DNA of 10,903 bases, from positions 1 through 10,903 of the forward strand of contig CAZRNU010000100.1 in assembly GCA_964601515.1 (NCBI GenBank). Reading direction: 5' to 3'. Positions 1-6,422 of the stretch are shown in pieces. The position numbers and the translations under genes were made by a program. The notes under the pieces were generated by a model. That model ran no database searches and was not told the DNA's origin. It saw only the letters and a list, made by a program, of their open reading frames with translations. This DNA is from PWND01 sp964601515 (GTDB taxonomy: Bacteria > Bacteroidota > Bacteroidia > Bacteroidales > UBA7960). Every line of letters starts with the position of its first letter. Positions within the stretch are counted from its first letter, which is position 1.

Positions 1-174
1 TACTCTCTGAATTTTACTCTTTTCAATCACATTATGTGTATGCTGCTAATAATCCCCTGCAATTTCCACCCCAAAATCACAATTTTCATTCCCAATATTG
101 GGGGGAAAGGAGAAAGTAGCTAAAGAGCTGCTACATTTTTCTGAAAAAATTCTTTGAATTTTCTTTTGGCTTAT

Positions 175-217
175 GAGACGTGCCTAGTAGAGACGTGCCT
201 AACAGGCACGTCTCTAC
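175..217. repeat. Inverted repeat with 14-bp perfect arms plus an upstream half copy
   Basis: gtagagacgtgcct (187-200) and aggcacgtctctac (204-217) are perfect reverse complements separated by aac, so the segment can form a strong hairpin. A 12-bp direct copy of the left arm core, gagacgtgccta, lies just upstream at 175-186 (again at 190-201). From memory, short palindromes built around gtagagacg...cgtctctac recur in intergenic regions of many Bacteroidota and cyanobacteria. I infer this is one member of such a dispersed non-coding family. It lacks a T tract, so it is not a typical intrinsic terminator. Confidence 0.75.
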
Positions 218-269
218 AATAACAAACTGCTCTATACGTTGCGCTGACAATAAACATTTTTACAATTAA

Positions 270-340
270 CAACCGGCATAGCGCAGCGCCTGAATTCATG
301 CTGCAATTGTTTCTATAGACATTTCGCTCCTCTGGAGCTG
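270..340. repeat. Probable dispersed Bacteroidota intergenic repeat
   Basis: This block contains ccggcatagcgcagcgcc, then ctgcaattgtttctatagac, then atttcgctcctctggagct, which holds a small inverted repeat (gctcc 326-330, ggagc 334-338). Read on the minus strand the last part gives the peptide APEERNVYR, which I recall from many spurious short ORFs in Bacteroidota genomes. That suggests a dispersed non-coding repeat. The family assignment rests on memory and its borders are approximate. Within this window it occurs only once. Confidence 0.45.
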
Positions 341-342
341 GT

Positions 343-394
343 GGATTGAAAGGATTGAAAGGATTGAAGATTTGTAAGATTTGTAAGATTGAAG
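343..394. repeat. 9-bp tandem repeat array (ggattgaaa / atttgtaag)
   Basis: Three consecutive 9-mers, ggattgaaa (343-351), ggattgaaa (352-360) and ggattgaag (361-369), are followed by two copies of a second 9-mer, atttgtaag (370-378 and 379-387), and a partial attgaag (388-394). The period stays at nine across the change of unit. Nine is a multiple of three, so the reverse strand stays open and yields an artefactual FNPFNPFNP peptide. It is likely a simple-sequence expansion inside the repeat patch. Confidence 0.8.
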
Positions 395-485
395 ATTTTT
401 CGTTATTGCACTTCCCTCCATCGGTAACGAGCATTAGTGAAACGAGACTGCTTGAAAAATACGAGACTTGCTAGCTCATTAGTTT

Positions 486-517
486 TTGAAATGAAATTCA
501 ATATATTACTATTTTTG
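486..517 (+). promoter_or_regulatory. Candidate Bacteroidota promoter (TTG-N21-TATTTTTG)
   Basis: TATTTTTG at 510-517 fits the Bacteroidota -7 consensus TAnnTTTG. TTG at 486-488 lies 21 bp upstream, an acceptable -33 spacing. Transcription would then begin about at the ATG at 522, giving a nearly leaderless message, or else translation begins at the inner ATG at 570. The sequence is so A+T rich that a chance match cannot be excluded. Confidence 0.4.
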
Positions 518-521
518 CATT

Positions 522-1049
522 ATGAATCAGGACCTTAAAAATGCGCTATCTGAGTTTAGCAAAGAAAATATGATTTCATTTATGAAATCAAACCCTGATA
601 TATTTGAAGAGGCTATTGAGCTGGCAATGGCAGATATTTATCCGTTTTCATGGCGATGTGCATGGTTGCTAAATAATATTATGAGCGAAAACGATAAGCG
701 TTTTAAACCCTACATAAAAAGAATCATCAAGATAATTCCGGATAAATCAGACGGTCATCAACGTGAGTTACTCAAGATTCTCCAAAAACTAAAAATTGAG
801 GAAAAATTTGAAGGCGAACTGTTTGACATCTGTATCAACATTTGGGAGAAAATTCACAAACAGCCATCAATAAGAATTACGGCTTTTAGAATGATATTAA
901 ACATTGCAGACAATCATCCTGAGTTGTTTAATGAAATAAGCTACATTGCCCAACCTCATTATTTAGTAACACTGTCGCCGGGAATAAAAAATTCAATTCA
1001 TAAAATGATAGAAGAAAAAAAGCTTAACGCAAAAAAAATGAATTATTAA
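522..1049 (+). CDS. Uncharacterised helical (HEAT-like) protein, 175 aa
   Basis: I do not know a function for this protein. It has no signal peptide or membrane segment and appears almost entirely alpha-helical, with successive amphipathic helix pairs resembling HEAT or ARM repeats, so a soluble scaffold or binding role is possible. Distinctive stretches are WRCAWLL (44-50), DGHQRELLKIL (77-87), ITAFRMILNIA and LSPGIKNS (151-158). I recall similar hypothetical proteins in other Bacteroidota, which makes it a real gene. The C-terminus is lysine-rich. The start is uncertain: ATG 522 gives 175 residues but falls about 4 bp after a possible -7 promoter box. Met17 at 570, preceded by gcaaagaaaat, would give 159 residues and still keep all the recognisable motifs. 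It converges on the membrane-protein gene with a 13-bp gap. Confidence 0.75.
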   Translation: MNQDLKNALSEFSKENMISFMKSNPDIFEEAIELAMADIYPFSWRCAWLLNNIMSENDKRFKPYIKRIIKIIPDKSDGHQRELLKILQKLKIEEKFEGELFDICINIWEKIHKQPSIRITAFRMILNIADNHPELFNEISYIAQPHYLVTLSPGIKNSIHKMIEEKKLNAKKMNY

Positions 1050-1062
1050 AAAATCGATGCCA

Positions 1063-1674
1063 TTATTCCCCTTTTATGCCTTCGTATAGCTTATTGATTT
1101 TAGGTTGAAGTATCCACACTCCTACCATAGAAAAATATAATAGAAAGAAAATTCCAATACACTCTTTAAATTTTACTTCTTTCTGCAACAGTGCGGTTTT
1201 ATAACTTCTTGCAGCACAAAGCGATATATATACTTGGCAAAACGACATATATATGGCGATTGGCAGTATAATCAGAAACATTAATATCATTACCACAATA
1301 GCTGAAACCGGGCTATGCTCAATAAAATCTCCGGCAAGCACCATAACAAAAACAAATACAATCATTAGAACCATTGATACAAAAAGAGAGATTAGAAAAA
1401 ACTTGAATCGGTTGAAATTATATTCAACATTCTCAGGAAATAGCTTTTTCAGACCCAATGAAATCGAAATAATCCATCCATACATTGCAATTGTTGAAAG
1501 TAATGCCAAAGCAATGAAGATAAAAGCGAACTGCATCATAGTTTGCGGCTCAGGAGCATATTTATTTACAATAACATTATAAATGAAAACAGGATAGACT
1601 ATTTGCATGAATAAAAGGAATCCATAAAAAGCGGCAAATAACTGCCAGTGCTTTGCTTTTAAAAAAATGTTCAT
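1063..1674 (-). CDS. Uncharacterised integral membrane protein, five predicted helices, 203 aa
   Basis: The protein is very hydrophobic, with likely transmembrane segments near residues 11-35, 45-74, 91-114, 123-146 and 171-190. It has no cleavable signal peptide and no enzymatic motif I recognise. The tail after the last helix (WILQPKINKLYEG) has the feel of an uncharacterised Bacteroidota family, but I cannot name it. A short charged loop (KKLFPENVEYNFNRFK) lies between helices 2 and 3. The gene begins 24 bp after the P-type ATPase stop on the same strand, so it is probably the last cistron of that unit. An accessory role for the pump is possible but is only inferred from position. An open frame of 109 codons on the opposite strand is a shadow. 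Confidence 0.75.
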   Translation of the reverse strand: MNIFLKAKHWQLFAAFYGFLLFMQIVYPVFIYNVIVNKYAPEPQTMMQFAFIFIALALLSTIAMYGWIISISLGLKKLFPENVEYNFNRFKFFLISLFVSMVLMIVFVFVMVLAGDFIEHSPVSAIVVMILMFLIILPIAIYMSFCQVYISLCAARSYKTALLQKEVKFKECIGIFFLLYFSMVGVWILQPKINKLYEGIKGE

Positions 1675-1698
1675 AATAATATCTTTAGGGTTAAAACT

Positions 1699-3424
1699 TT
1701 ATTTACTTAACTTCAATTTCACAACTTTAAATATTTCCATAATGATTAAAAGTGGTATTGCTAAAACAAACACTTCAAACCATTCAAACATAGAAATAGG
1801 CTCTACTCTCAACACACTTTGCATAAAAGGAATATGCATTGACAAAATATGAATACCTTGTGCAAGCAATACTCCAAATAAAAGAACTATATTTCTTTTT
1901 AAAGGTACTTTAAAAGCAGAAGTAATTTCAGAGCGGCAGCTAAACACATGTAAATTTTGCATTATAACCATAAGTAAGAGAATAATATTTCTTGCATGGG
2001 TTTCATCCATATCAAGATAGTTTTTCAGATAAAACCAGAAACCAAATGCAATTAATCCCATAGTTAAACCCGAAGTTACAGTTTGCTGTATCATTTGTCC
2101 ATTAAAGATTTTTTCATTGGGTTTTCTTGGCTTCCTTTTCATTGCTCCCGGCTCACCTCCTTCAAATGCCAATGCCACATCCTGAATACCATTTGTTACT
2201 AAATTAAGCCAAAGCAATTGTACAGCCAAAAGAGGTAATGGCAATCCGGCTAAAATTGACGCAATAAACAGCACTACTTCTGCTGCTCCTGTTGAAATTA
2301 GCAAATAAATAACCTTTCTAACATTATCATAAGCAAAACGCCCCTCTTCAACACCTGAAACAATTGAAGAAAAATTATCATCAACAACTATCATACTGCT
2401 GATTTCCTTTGCCACGTCTGTTCCACTTCCCATTGCTACACCAATATTTGCTCTTTTTAGTGCAGGTGCATCATTAACACCATCGCCAGTAACTGCAACA
2501 AATTCTCCACTTCGATTGAGAACATCTACAATTTCATACTTCTGCGCAGGACTAACCCTTGCAAAAACTGAAGCAGACATTACAAGCTTCTCGAATTCAG
2601 GAGTTTCAAAAGACCCGGCTTCAGCCAACTGTAAACCTGAAACAACATTTGATTTATCATCAGTAATTCCCAAATCGTATGATATTGCAGCAGCAGTAGC
2701 CGGATGATCGCCTGTTATCATAATTACTTTTATTCCTGCTTCTTTACACTTTTCTACAGCAGCTTTAGCCTCAGGGCGCAAAGGATCAATAAAGCCAACA
2801 AGTCCATACATAACCAAAGGAGGAACATCATTTTCATCATAAACTTCCTTATTCTCAAAGCTTTTAACTTCAGTTCCTGCTACTGCTAAAACTCTATAAC
2901 CATCTTCTGCCATTACAAGAGCTTCCTGTTCAATCTGCTCTCTATTTAATGCTATAATCTCCCCTTTTACAAACATAGAATCACACAAATCAAGAACTTT
3001 TTCCACTGCTCCTTTAACTGCAATTTGTACTTTTTTATCTTTATCATAGAACGCAGCAGAAAATTTCTTTTCAGATTCGTAGGGTATATTGCCCAATACT
3101 TTGAAATCATATTTTACAATTCTCGAATCATATCCCATTTTATAACCAAGAGCGAGGAAAGCGATATCAACTGCATCACCATGATAATCCCAACTATCTT
3201 CATCAATCTTTTGCAATTTTGCTTCATTGGCCAACATTCCAAGTTTAGCGAGTTTTTTAATTTGAGCAAACTCCAATTCAGGGATTTTACTTTCATCCAT
3301 ATTGCTCACCTTTCCTAGTCCGTTATATCCCTCACCTGAAACTGCAAACTGCTGTCCATCAGGGAGTTTAATAAGCTTTGCCGTTTGTTGATTTACAGTC
3401 AGTGTTCCTGTTTTATCGCTGGCT
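1699..3424 (-). CDS. P2-type cation-transporting ATPase, C-terminal part (interrupted by assembly gap)
   Basis: This is the downstream part of an ATP-driven cation pump in the inner membrane. The reading frame is open from the scaffold gap, beginning ASDKTGTLTVNQQTAK, through to the stop at 1699; the Met at 3309 is internal, not a start. In the rejoined 907-residue protein it holds phospho-Asp336, the KGA nucleotide-binding motif (470-472), MITGD (568-572), the hinge TGDGVNDAP (645-653) and six helices near 704-726, 727-753, 781-799, 812-829, 844-864 and 881-901. Helix 6 reads LWLNLVTNG: Asn740 matches SERCA Asn796, but SERCA Asp800 is replaced by Asn744. In helix 5 SERCA Glu771 is kept (Glu715), while Asn768 is replaced by Gly712. 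The pump belongs to the P2 group, but Ca2+ specificity cannot be assumed. Confidence 0.9.
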
Positions 3425-3434
3425 NNNNNNNNNN
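3425..3434. other. Scaffold gap (10 N)
   Basis: Ten undetermined bases inside the P-type ATPase gene. The length is probably a placeholder, not a measurement. The flanking evidence suggests that the true sequence between the contigs is missing nothing, because the two gene halves overlap by 28 bp. Confidence 0.97.
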
Positions 3435-3562
3435 GTTTTTAAATGTCGTGAAAGCAATTTGCTGAGAGGATGGGATGACTGTCTTGTGAGCGAATAGATA
3501 AGTTGTCTGTCATCATCAGTCAGTGGGTCACCTTCGTATTCAATTTGTGAAGCATTATTTTT
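3435..3562 (-). pseudogene. Misplaced fragment of a P1B heavy-metal ATPase gene
   Basis: These 128 bases translate on the minus strand to the segment that follows the phosphorylation site in a P1B pump: KNNASQIEYEGDPLTDDDRQ, then LIYSLTRQSSHPLSKLLSRHLK. The SSHPLS motif, with its conserved His-Pro, is diagnostic of P1B (Cu+/Cu2+/Zn2+/Cd2+ class) ATPases and is absent from P2 pumps. It appears to come from another locus of the same genome, or of a co-assembled one. It should not be annotated as part of the neighbouring gene. Confidence 0.85.
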
Positions 3563-4588
3563 AGTCAGTGTTCCTGTTTTATCGCTGGCTATAATGGTGC
3601 AACTGCCAAGACTTTCAACAGCTGTAAGCTTTCTAACAATTACATTTCTTTTAGACATTCTTGATGTTGCTATTGATAATGCAACAGTAAGTGCTACAGG
3701 CAAGCCTTCAGGAATAGCTGATACTGCAAGTGCAACCACGAAAAAGAACACTGCACTAATTTCTTCTCCCCTCAACCAAAGTATTGAAGCCAGAATAAAA
3801 CTTGCAAACAGAACTGCGTAGCTAATCTGCTTTGTAAAACTTTCCATGCGGATAACAAGCGGAGGTTTGGCAGCATCAGATTCAGTAACATTTTCTGCAA
3901 TTTTACCAACTTCTGTTTGCAATCCGGTACCAACAACAACTCCTACTCCCCTTCCTGATATAACAGTTGCTCCGGCAAAAGCCATATTTGCTCTATCGCC
4001 GACTGCAGTATCAGACGCAAATAATGAAGATGTTTTTTCAGAGGCAACAGACTCACCTGTAAGGAAACTTTCATCTATGTTAAGGTTAGCTACAGATATT
4101 AATCTAATATCGGCAGGAACTTTACTTCCCGATTCCAACAGTACTATATCTCCGGGAACAATTTCCTCAGCAAGAATTTCTTTTTCCGTATTATCTCTTC
4201 TAACCCTTGTTTTTATTTTCAGCATATTCTGCAAACTTGCAGCGCTTCTTTCCGCTTTAAATTCCTGATAACCACCTAATGCAGAATTTAGAACAATTAC
4301 AATCAAAATAAATATTGCATCTGTAACCTCTCCAATAAAAACAGAAGCTAGTGCTGCAATTAACAAAATAAATATCAGAGGGTTAAGAATCTGATGAATC
4401 AATATTTTAAATAAAGTTGGAGGTTCCTTTGTAGGTAGAGTGTTTTCACCATATTTTTCCAACCTTCTCTTTGCCTCATCATCGCTGAGACCGGCTTCTG
4501 AAGTAACAAACTTTCTATAAATATCGTCACCGGCAACAGAGTGCCATGGATGATCCAGCAAATGTTCGTGTTCTTTAATTACAGTCAT
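3435..4588 (-). CDS. P2-type cation-transporting ATPase, N-terminal part, with a foreign P1B tail at its 3' end
   Basis: From ATG 4588 this encodes the first 342 residues of the pump: an N-terminal cation-ATPase domain (about 13-75), helices near 57-86, 89-103, 255-272 and 276-303, the actuator motif TGES (177-180), the helix-4 ion motif PEGLP (293-297) and the phosphorylation site DKTGTLT with Asp336. After that motif the protein changes family: KNNASQIEYEG...IYSLTRQSSHPLSKLL is a P1B heavy-metal ATPase sequence. So only 3563-4588 belongs to this gene. Joining base 3424 to 3591 restores 2724 nt (908 codons including the stop), a normal P2 length. AAGGA sits one base before the ATG. The GH13 gene stops 7 bp upstream, so the two are likely cotranscribed. 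Confidence 0.9.
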
Positions 4589-4595
4589 ATCCTTA

Positions 4596-6335
4596 TTATT
4601 TTTTTATAAACTCCAATTCAAATGCATATGCAGAATTAGGTTCAATAATTAGTACAATTCCATTATTTAATAATTCGTGTTTATCGCAGGTAAACATTTT
4701 TCCTGATTCAAAAATATCCTTTCCAAACAAGTCAAAATAACCATCCTCCCCTATAATGTCGAAAAAGTCGGGTGGGATTTTTATCCTTATCCTTATAGAG
4801 CTATCCTTGCTAAAATTAAGCACAAACAGAGTGACATTACTGTTCAAATGCCTCAAAAATGAATAAACACTGTTGCTATTATATTCCTGATTATCATAAT
4901 TAAACCACATAAGATCATAGAAATGTCCGGAATTAACTTCAGGTCTTACAGCCAACTTTAGAATTTCGGAATACTTATTTCTTAAACCTTTTATTTCATC
5001 AATTAATCCACCTCCATCAAACAAACCATTATTAATCCATTTTTGGACAGATGGAACAGCATAATAATCAAAAATTGTTGTTCTTCCATCGTCTCCACTA
5101 AATCCGGCTGCACCATCAGCATCCTCTCCAAGCTCTTGTCCAAAATAAATCATTACAGGCCCTTTATTAAAAGCAGTGCAAAGCGTCATTGCCGGAATCC
5201 CGGATTGAAAGTTTCCCGCAAAATATTTTGAAGCTAATCTTTGCTCATCATGGTTTTCAATAAACCTTAGCATTTTATCATCGAGTCCGTTGAGACTTTG
5301 CCAGCACTGAGTAATCGTACTCGCCGGTGCTTTTCCTTCAATAACATTCCTTAAAGTATTATACAGCCCCTCTTTATCATACAGATAATCAAATTTGCCA
5401 AATTCGACATACCTATTATATGCTGCGGGATTGTATATTTCAGCAATAAAAATTGTATCAGAATAATTTGCTTTAACTTTAGAAATTGCATAATTCCAAA
5501 ATTCTGCAGGGACCATTTCAGCCATATCACATCTAAATCCATCCACACCTATTCCCTTCCAAAACATAAGAATATCAGTCATTTTGCTCCAGGTGTCAGG
5601 AATCGGATCGAAAAAGCACTGATTGTGATTCTGATAATCAACGCCATAGTTCAACTTTACAGTTTCATACCAATCATTAAAAGAAGGAAATGCCGAAAAA
5701 CAATCATTACCGGTAACTTTTGTCGGAAATTCAGAAAAAGATTCAAAATCATTTTCGTCAACATACGGCAAATTTTTAATCTGAACAGGCAGGTGCAATT
5801 TCTCACCCGGGATGTAATAGAAATTATTTTGCGGACAAAATGATTTTGCAGTGTTATCATTTTTACCAAGAGGCTCAACCCCCAAGGGAGCATTTTCAGA
5901 ATAAACCCTTGCAACGTGATTAGGAACAAAGTCTATAATTACCTTTATTCCGTTTGAGTGACATCTGTATATAAGCTCTTCAAACTCTTTCAGTCTATTT
6001 TCAACATTTTCTGCAAGATCGGGATTAACATTGTAATAGTTTTTTATTGCATATGGCGAACCTGCTCTGCCTTTGATTGCAGATGGATTATCTTTATTTA
6101 TGCCATAATTTGAATAATCATTACAAACAGCATGCTCAATAACGCCAGTAAACCAAATGTGAGTTACGCCAAGTTCTTTAATACTAAGAATAGCCTGATT
6201 TGATATATCATTAAATTTACCACAGCCATTTTCATCAATCTTTCCATAAAAAACATTGCTAGCGTTTTTATTTCCAAACAATCTAACAAGAAGTTGATAG
6301 ATAACAGGCTTTTTAGGGGATGTTGAGTTTTCCAT
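4596..6335 (-). CDS. GH13 alpha-amylase-family glycosyl hydrolase, intracellular, 579 aa
   Basis: This enzyme acts on alpha-glucans or related alpha-glucosides by the retaining GH13 mechanism. Numbering from ATG 6335, the family's conserved regions appear in order: DFVPNH (135-140), GFRCDMAEM with nucleophile Asp270, IFIAEIY with acid/base Glu299, and ENHD with Asp363. A C-terminal beta domain (about 480-579) follows the barrel. No signal peptide is present, so the protein is probably cytosolic. The whole sequence resembles a Bacteroidota GH13 group that I recall only as 'alpha-amylase family'; its exact substrate is unknown. The start was set at ATG 6335 because the upstream in-frame TTG at 6354-6356 lies inside the promoter -7 box. 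The P2 ATPase begins 7 bp after its stop, an unusual partner. Confidence 0.9.
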   Translation of the reverse strand: MENSTSPKKPVIYQLLVRLFGNKNASNVFYGKIDENGCGKFNDISNQAILSIKELGVTHIWFTGVIEHAVCNDYSNYGINKDNPSAIKGRAGSPYAIKNYYNVNPDLAENVENRLKEFEELIYRCHSNGIKVIIDFVPNHVARVYSENAPLGVEPLGKNDNTAKSFCPQNNFYYIPGEKLHLPVQIKNLPYVDENDFESFSEFPTKVTGNDCFSAFPSFNDWYETVKLNYGVDYQNHNQCFFDPIPDTWSKMTDILMFWKGIGVDGFRCDMAEMVPAEFWNYAISKVKANYSDTIFIAEIYNPAAYNRYVEFGKFDYLYDKEGLYNTLRNVIEGKAPASTITQCWQSLNGLDDKMLRFIENHDEQRLASKYFAGNFQSGIPAMTLCTAFNKGPVMIYFGQELGEDADGAAGFSGDDGRTTIFDYYAVPSVQKWINNGLFDGGGLIDEIKGLRNKYSEILKLAVRPEVNSGHFYDLMWFNYDNQEYNSNSVYSFLRHLNSNVTLFVLNFSKDSSIRIRIKIPPDFFDIIGEDGYFDLFGKDIFESGKMFTCDKHELLNNGIVLIIEPNSAYAFELEFIKK

Positions 6336-6353
6336 AATTTGTGAATAGAATAT

Positions 6354-6384
6354 CAAATATATGAAAAAAACAGTTTTTAATCAA
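6354..6384 (-). promoter_or_regulatory. Bacteroidota promoter of the GH13-ATPase-membrane protein unit
   Basis: On the minus strand, TTG (6384-6382) is followed after 20 bp by TATATTTG (6361-6354), an exact match to TAnnTTTG at standard spacing. Transcription should begin near 6350, giving a leader of roughly 15 nt before ATG 6335. No separate promoter is obvious in the 7- and 24-bp gaps downstream, so this promoter probably serves all three genes. Confidence 0.65.
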
Positions 6385-6422
6385 TTAAAGAGACACAATA
6401 ACCATAGTTTCCTTTGACAGGC

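Larger units (their letters stand above)
1..521. other. Intergenic region, no supported gene, repeat-bearing
   Basis: No reading frame here looks like a protein. The first 170 bases hold little beyond a 12-bp palindrome (cccaatattggg, 91-102) and a weak hairpin (gtagc 116-120 with gctac 130-134, followed by a short T run). Bases 175-394 are a patchwork of repeats listed separately. Bases 429-484 contain two copies each of acgagact (442-449 and 461-468) and cattagt (432-438 and 477-483). A frame of 87 codons runs through the repeats on the minus strand, but its protein is low-complexity and repeat-derived. Confidence 0.7.
3397..3590. other. Probable assembly chimera at a 28-bp repeat coding for ASDKTGTLT
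   Basis: The 28 bases at 3397-3424 are identical to 3563-3590. Both encode, on the minus strand, the end of an Ile codon followed by ASDKTGTLT. The first copy abuts the N run; the second continues correctly into the N-terminal half of the P2 ATPase. Deleting 3425-3590 (166 bp, not a multiple of three) restores a continuous frame of 908 codons. A short repeat of about k-mer size, next to a gap and carrying sequence of another gene, is the pattern expected from a contig-end misjoin between paralogues. Confidence 0.88.

Noticed and set aside
116..140. Intrinsic terminator at the left edge
   Set aside because: The stem is only 5 bp with a 9-base loop, and no gene can be seen ending there.
343..394. 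CRISPR-like array
   Set aside because: The units are 9 bp and directly adjacent, with no spacers and no cas genes nearby.
171..434. 87-codon minus-strand ORF with an FNPFNPFNP stretch
   Set aside because: It is translated from the 9-bp tandem array, the palindrome and the dispersed repeat; composition is not protein-like and there is no promoter or start context.
1699..3309. Independent soluble-start ATPase gene beginning at Met 3309
   Set aside because: The frame is open upstream to 3424 and encodes DKTGTLTVNQQTAK in frame, so the Met is internal.
3594..4268. Plus-strand ORFs opposite the ATPase, and similar ones opposite the other genes
   Set aside because: They are antisense shadows of strongly supported genes, with no family features of their own.
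3413..4588. A real P2-P1B fusion ATPase or a natural domain swap
   Set aside because: The switch of family falls exactly within a 28-bp perfect repeat, next to an N gap and with a broken frame. Removing one repeat period restores a full-length P2 pump.
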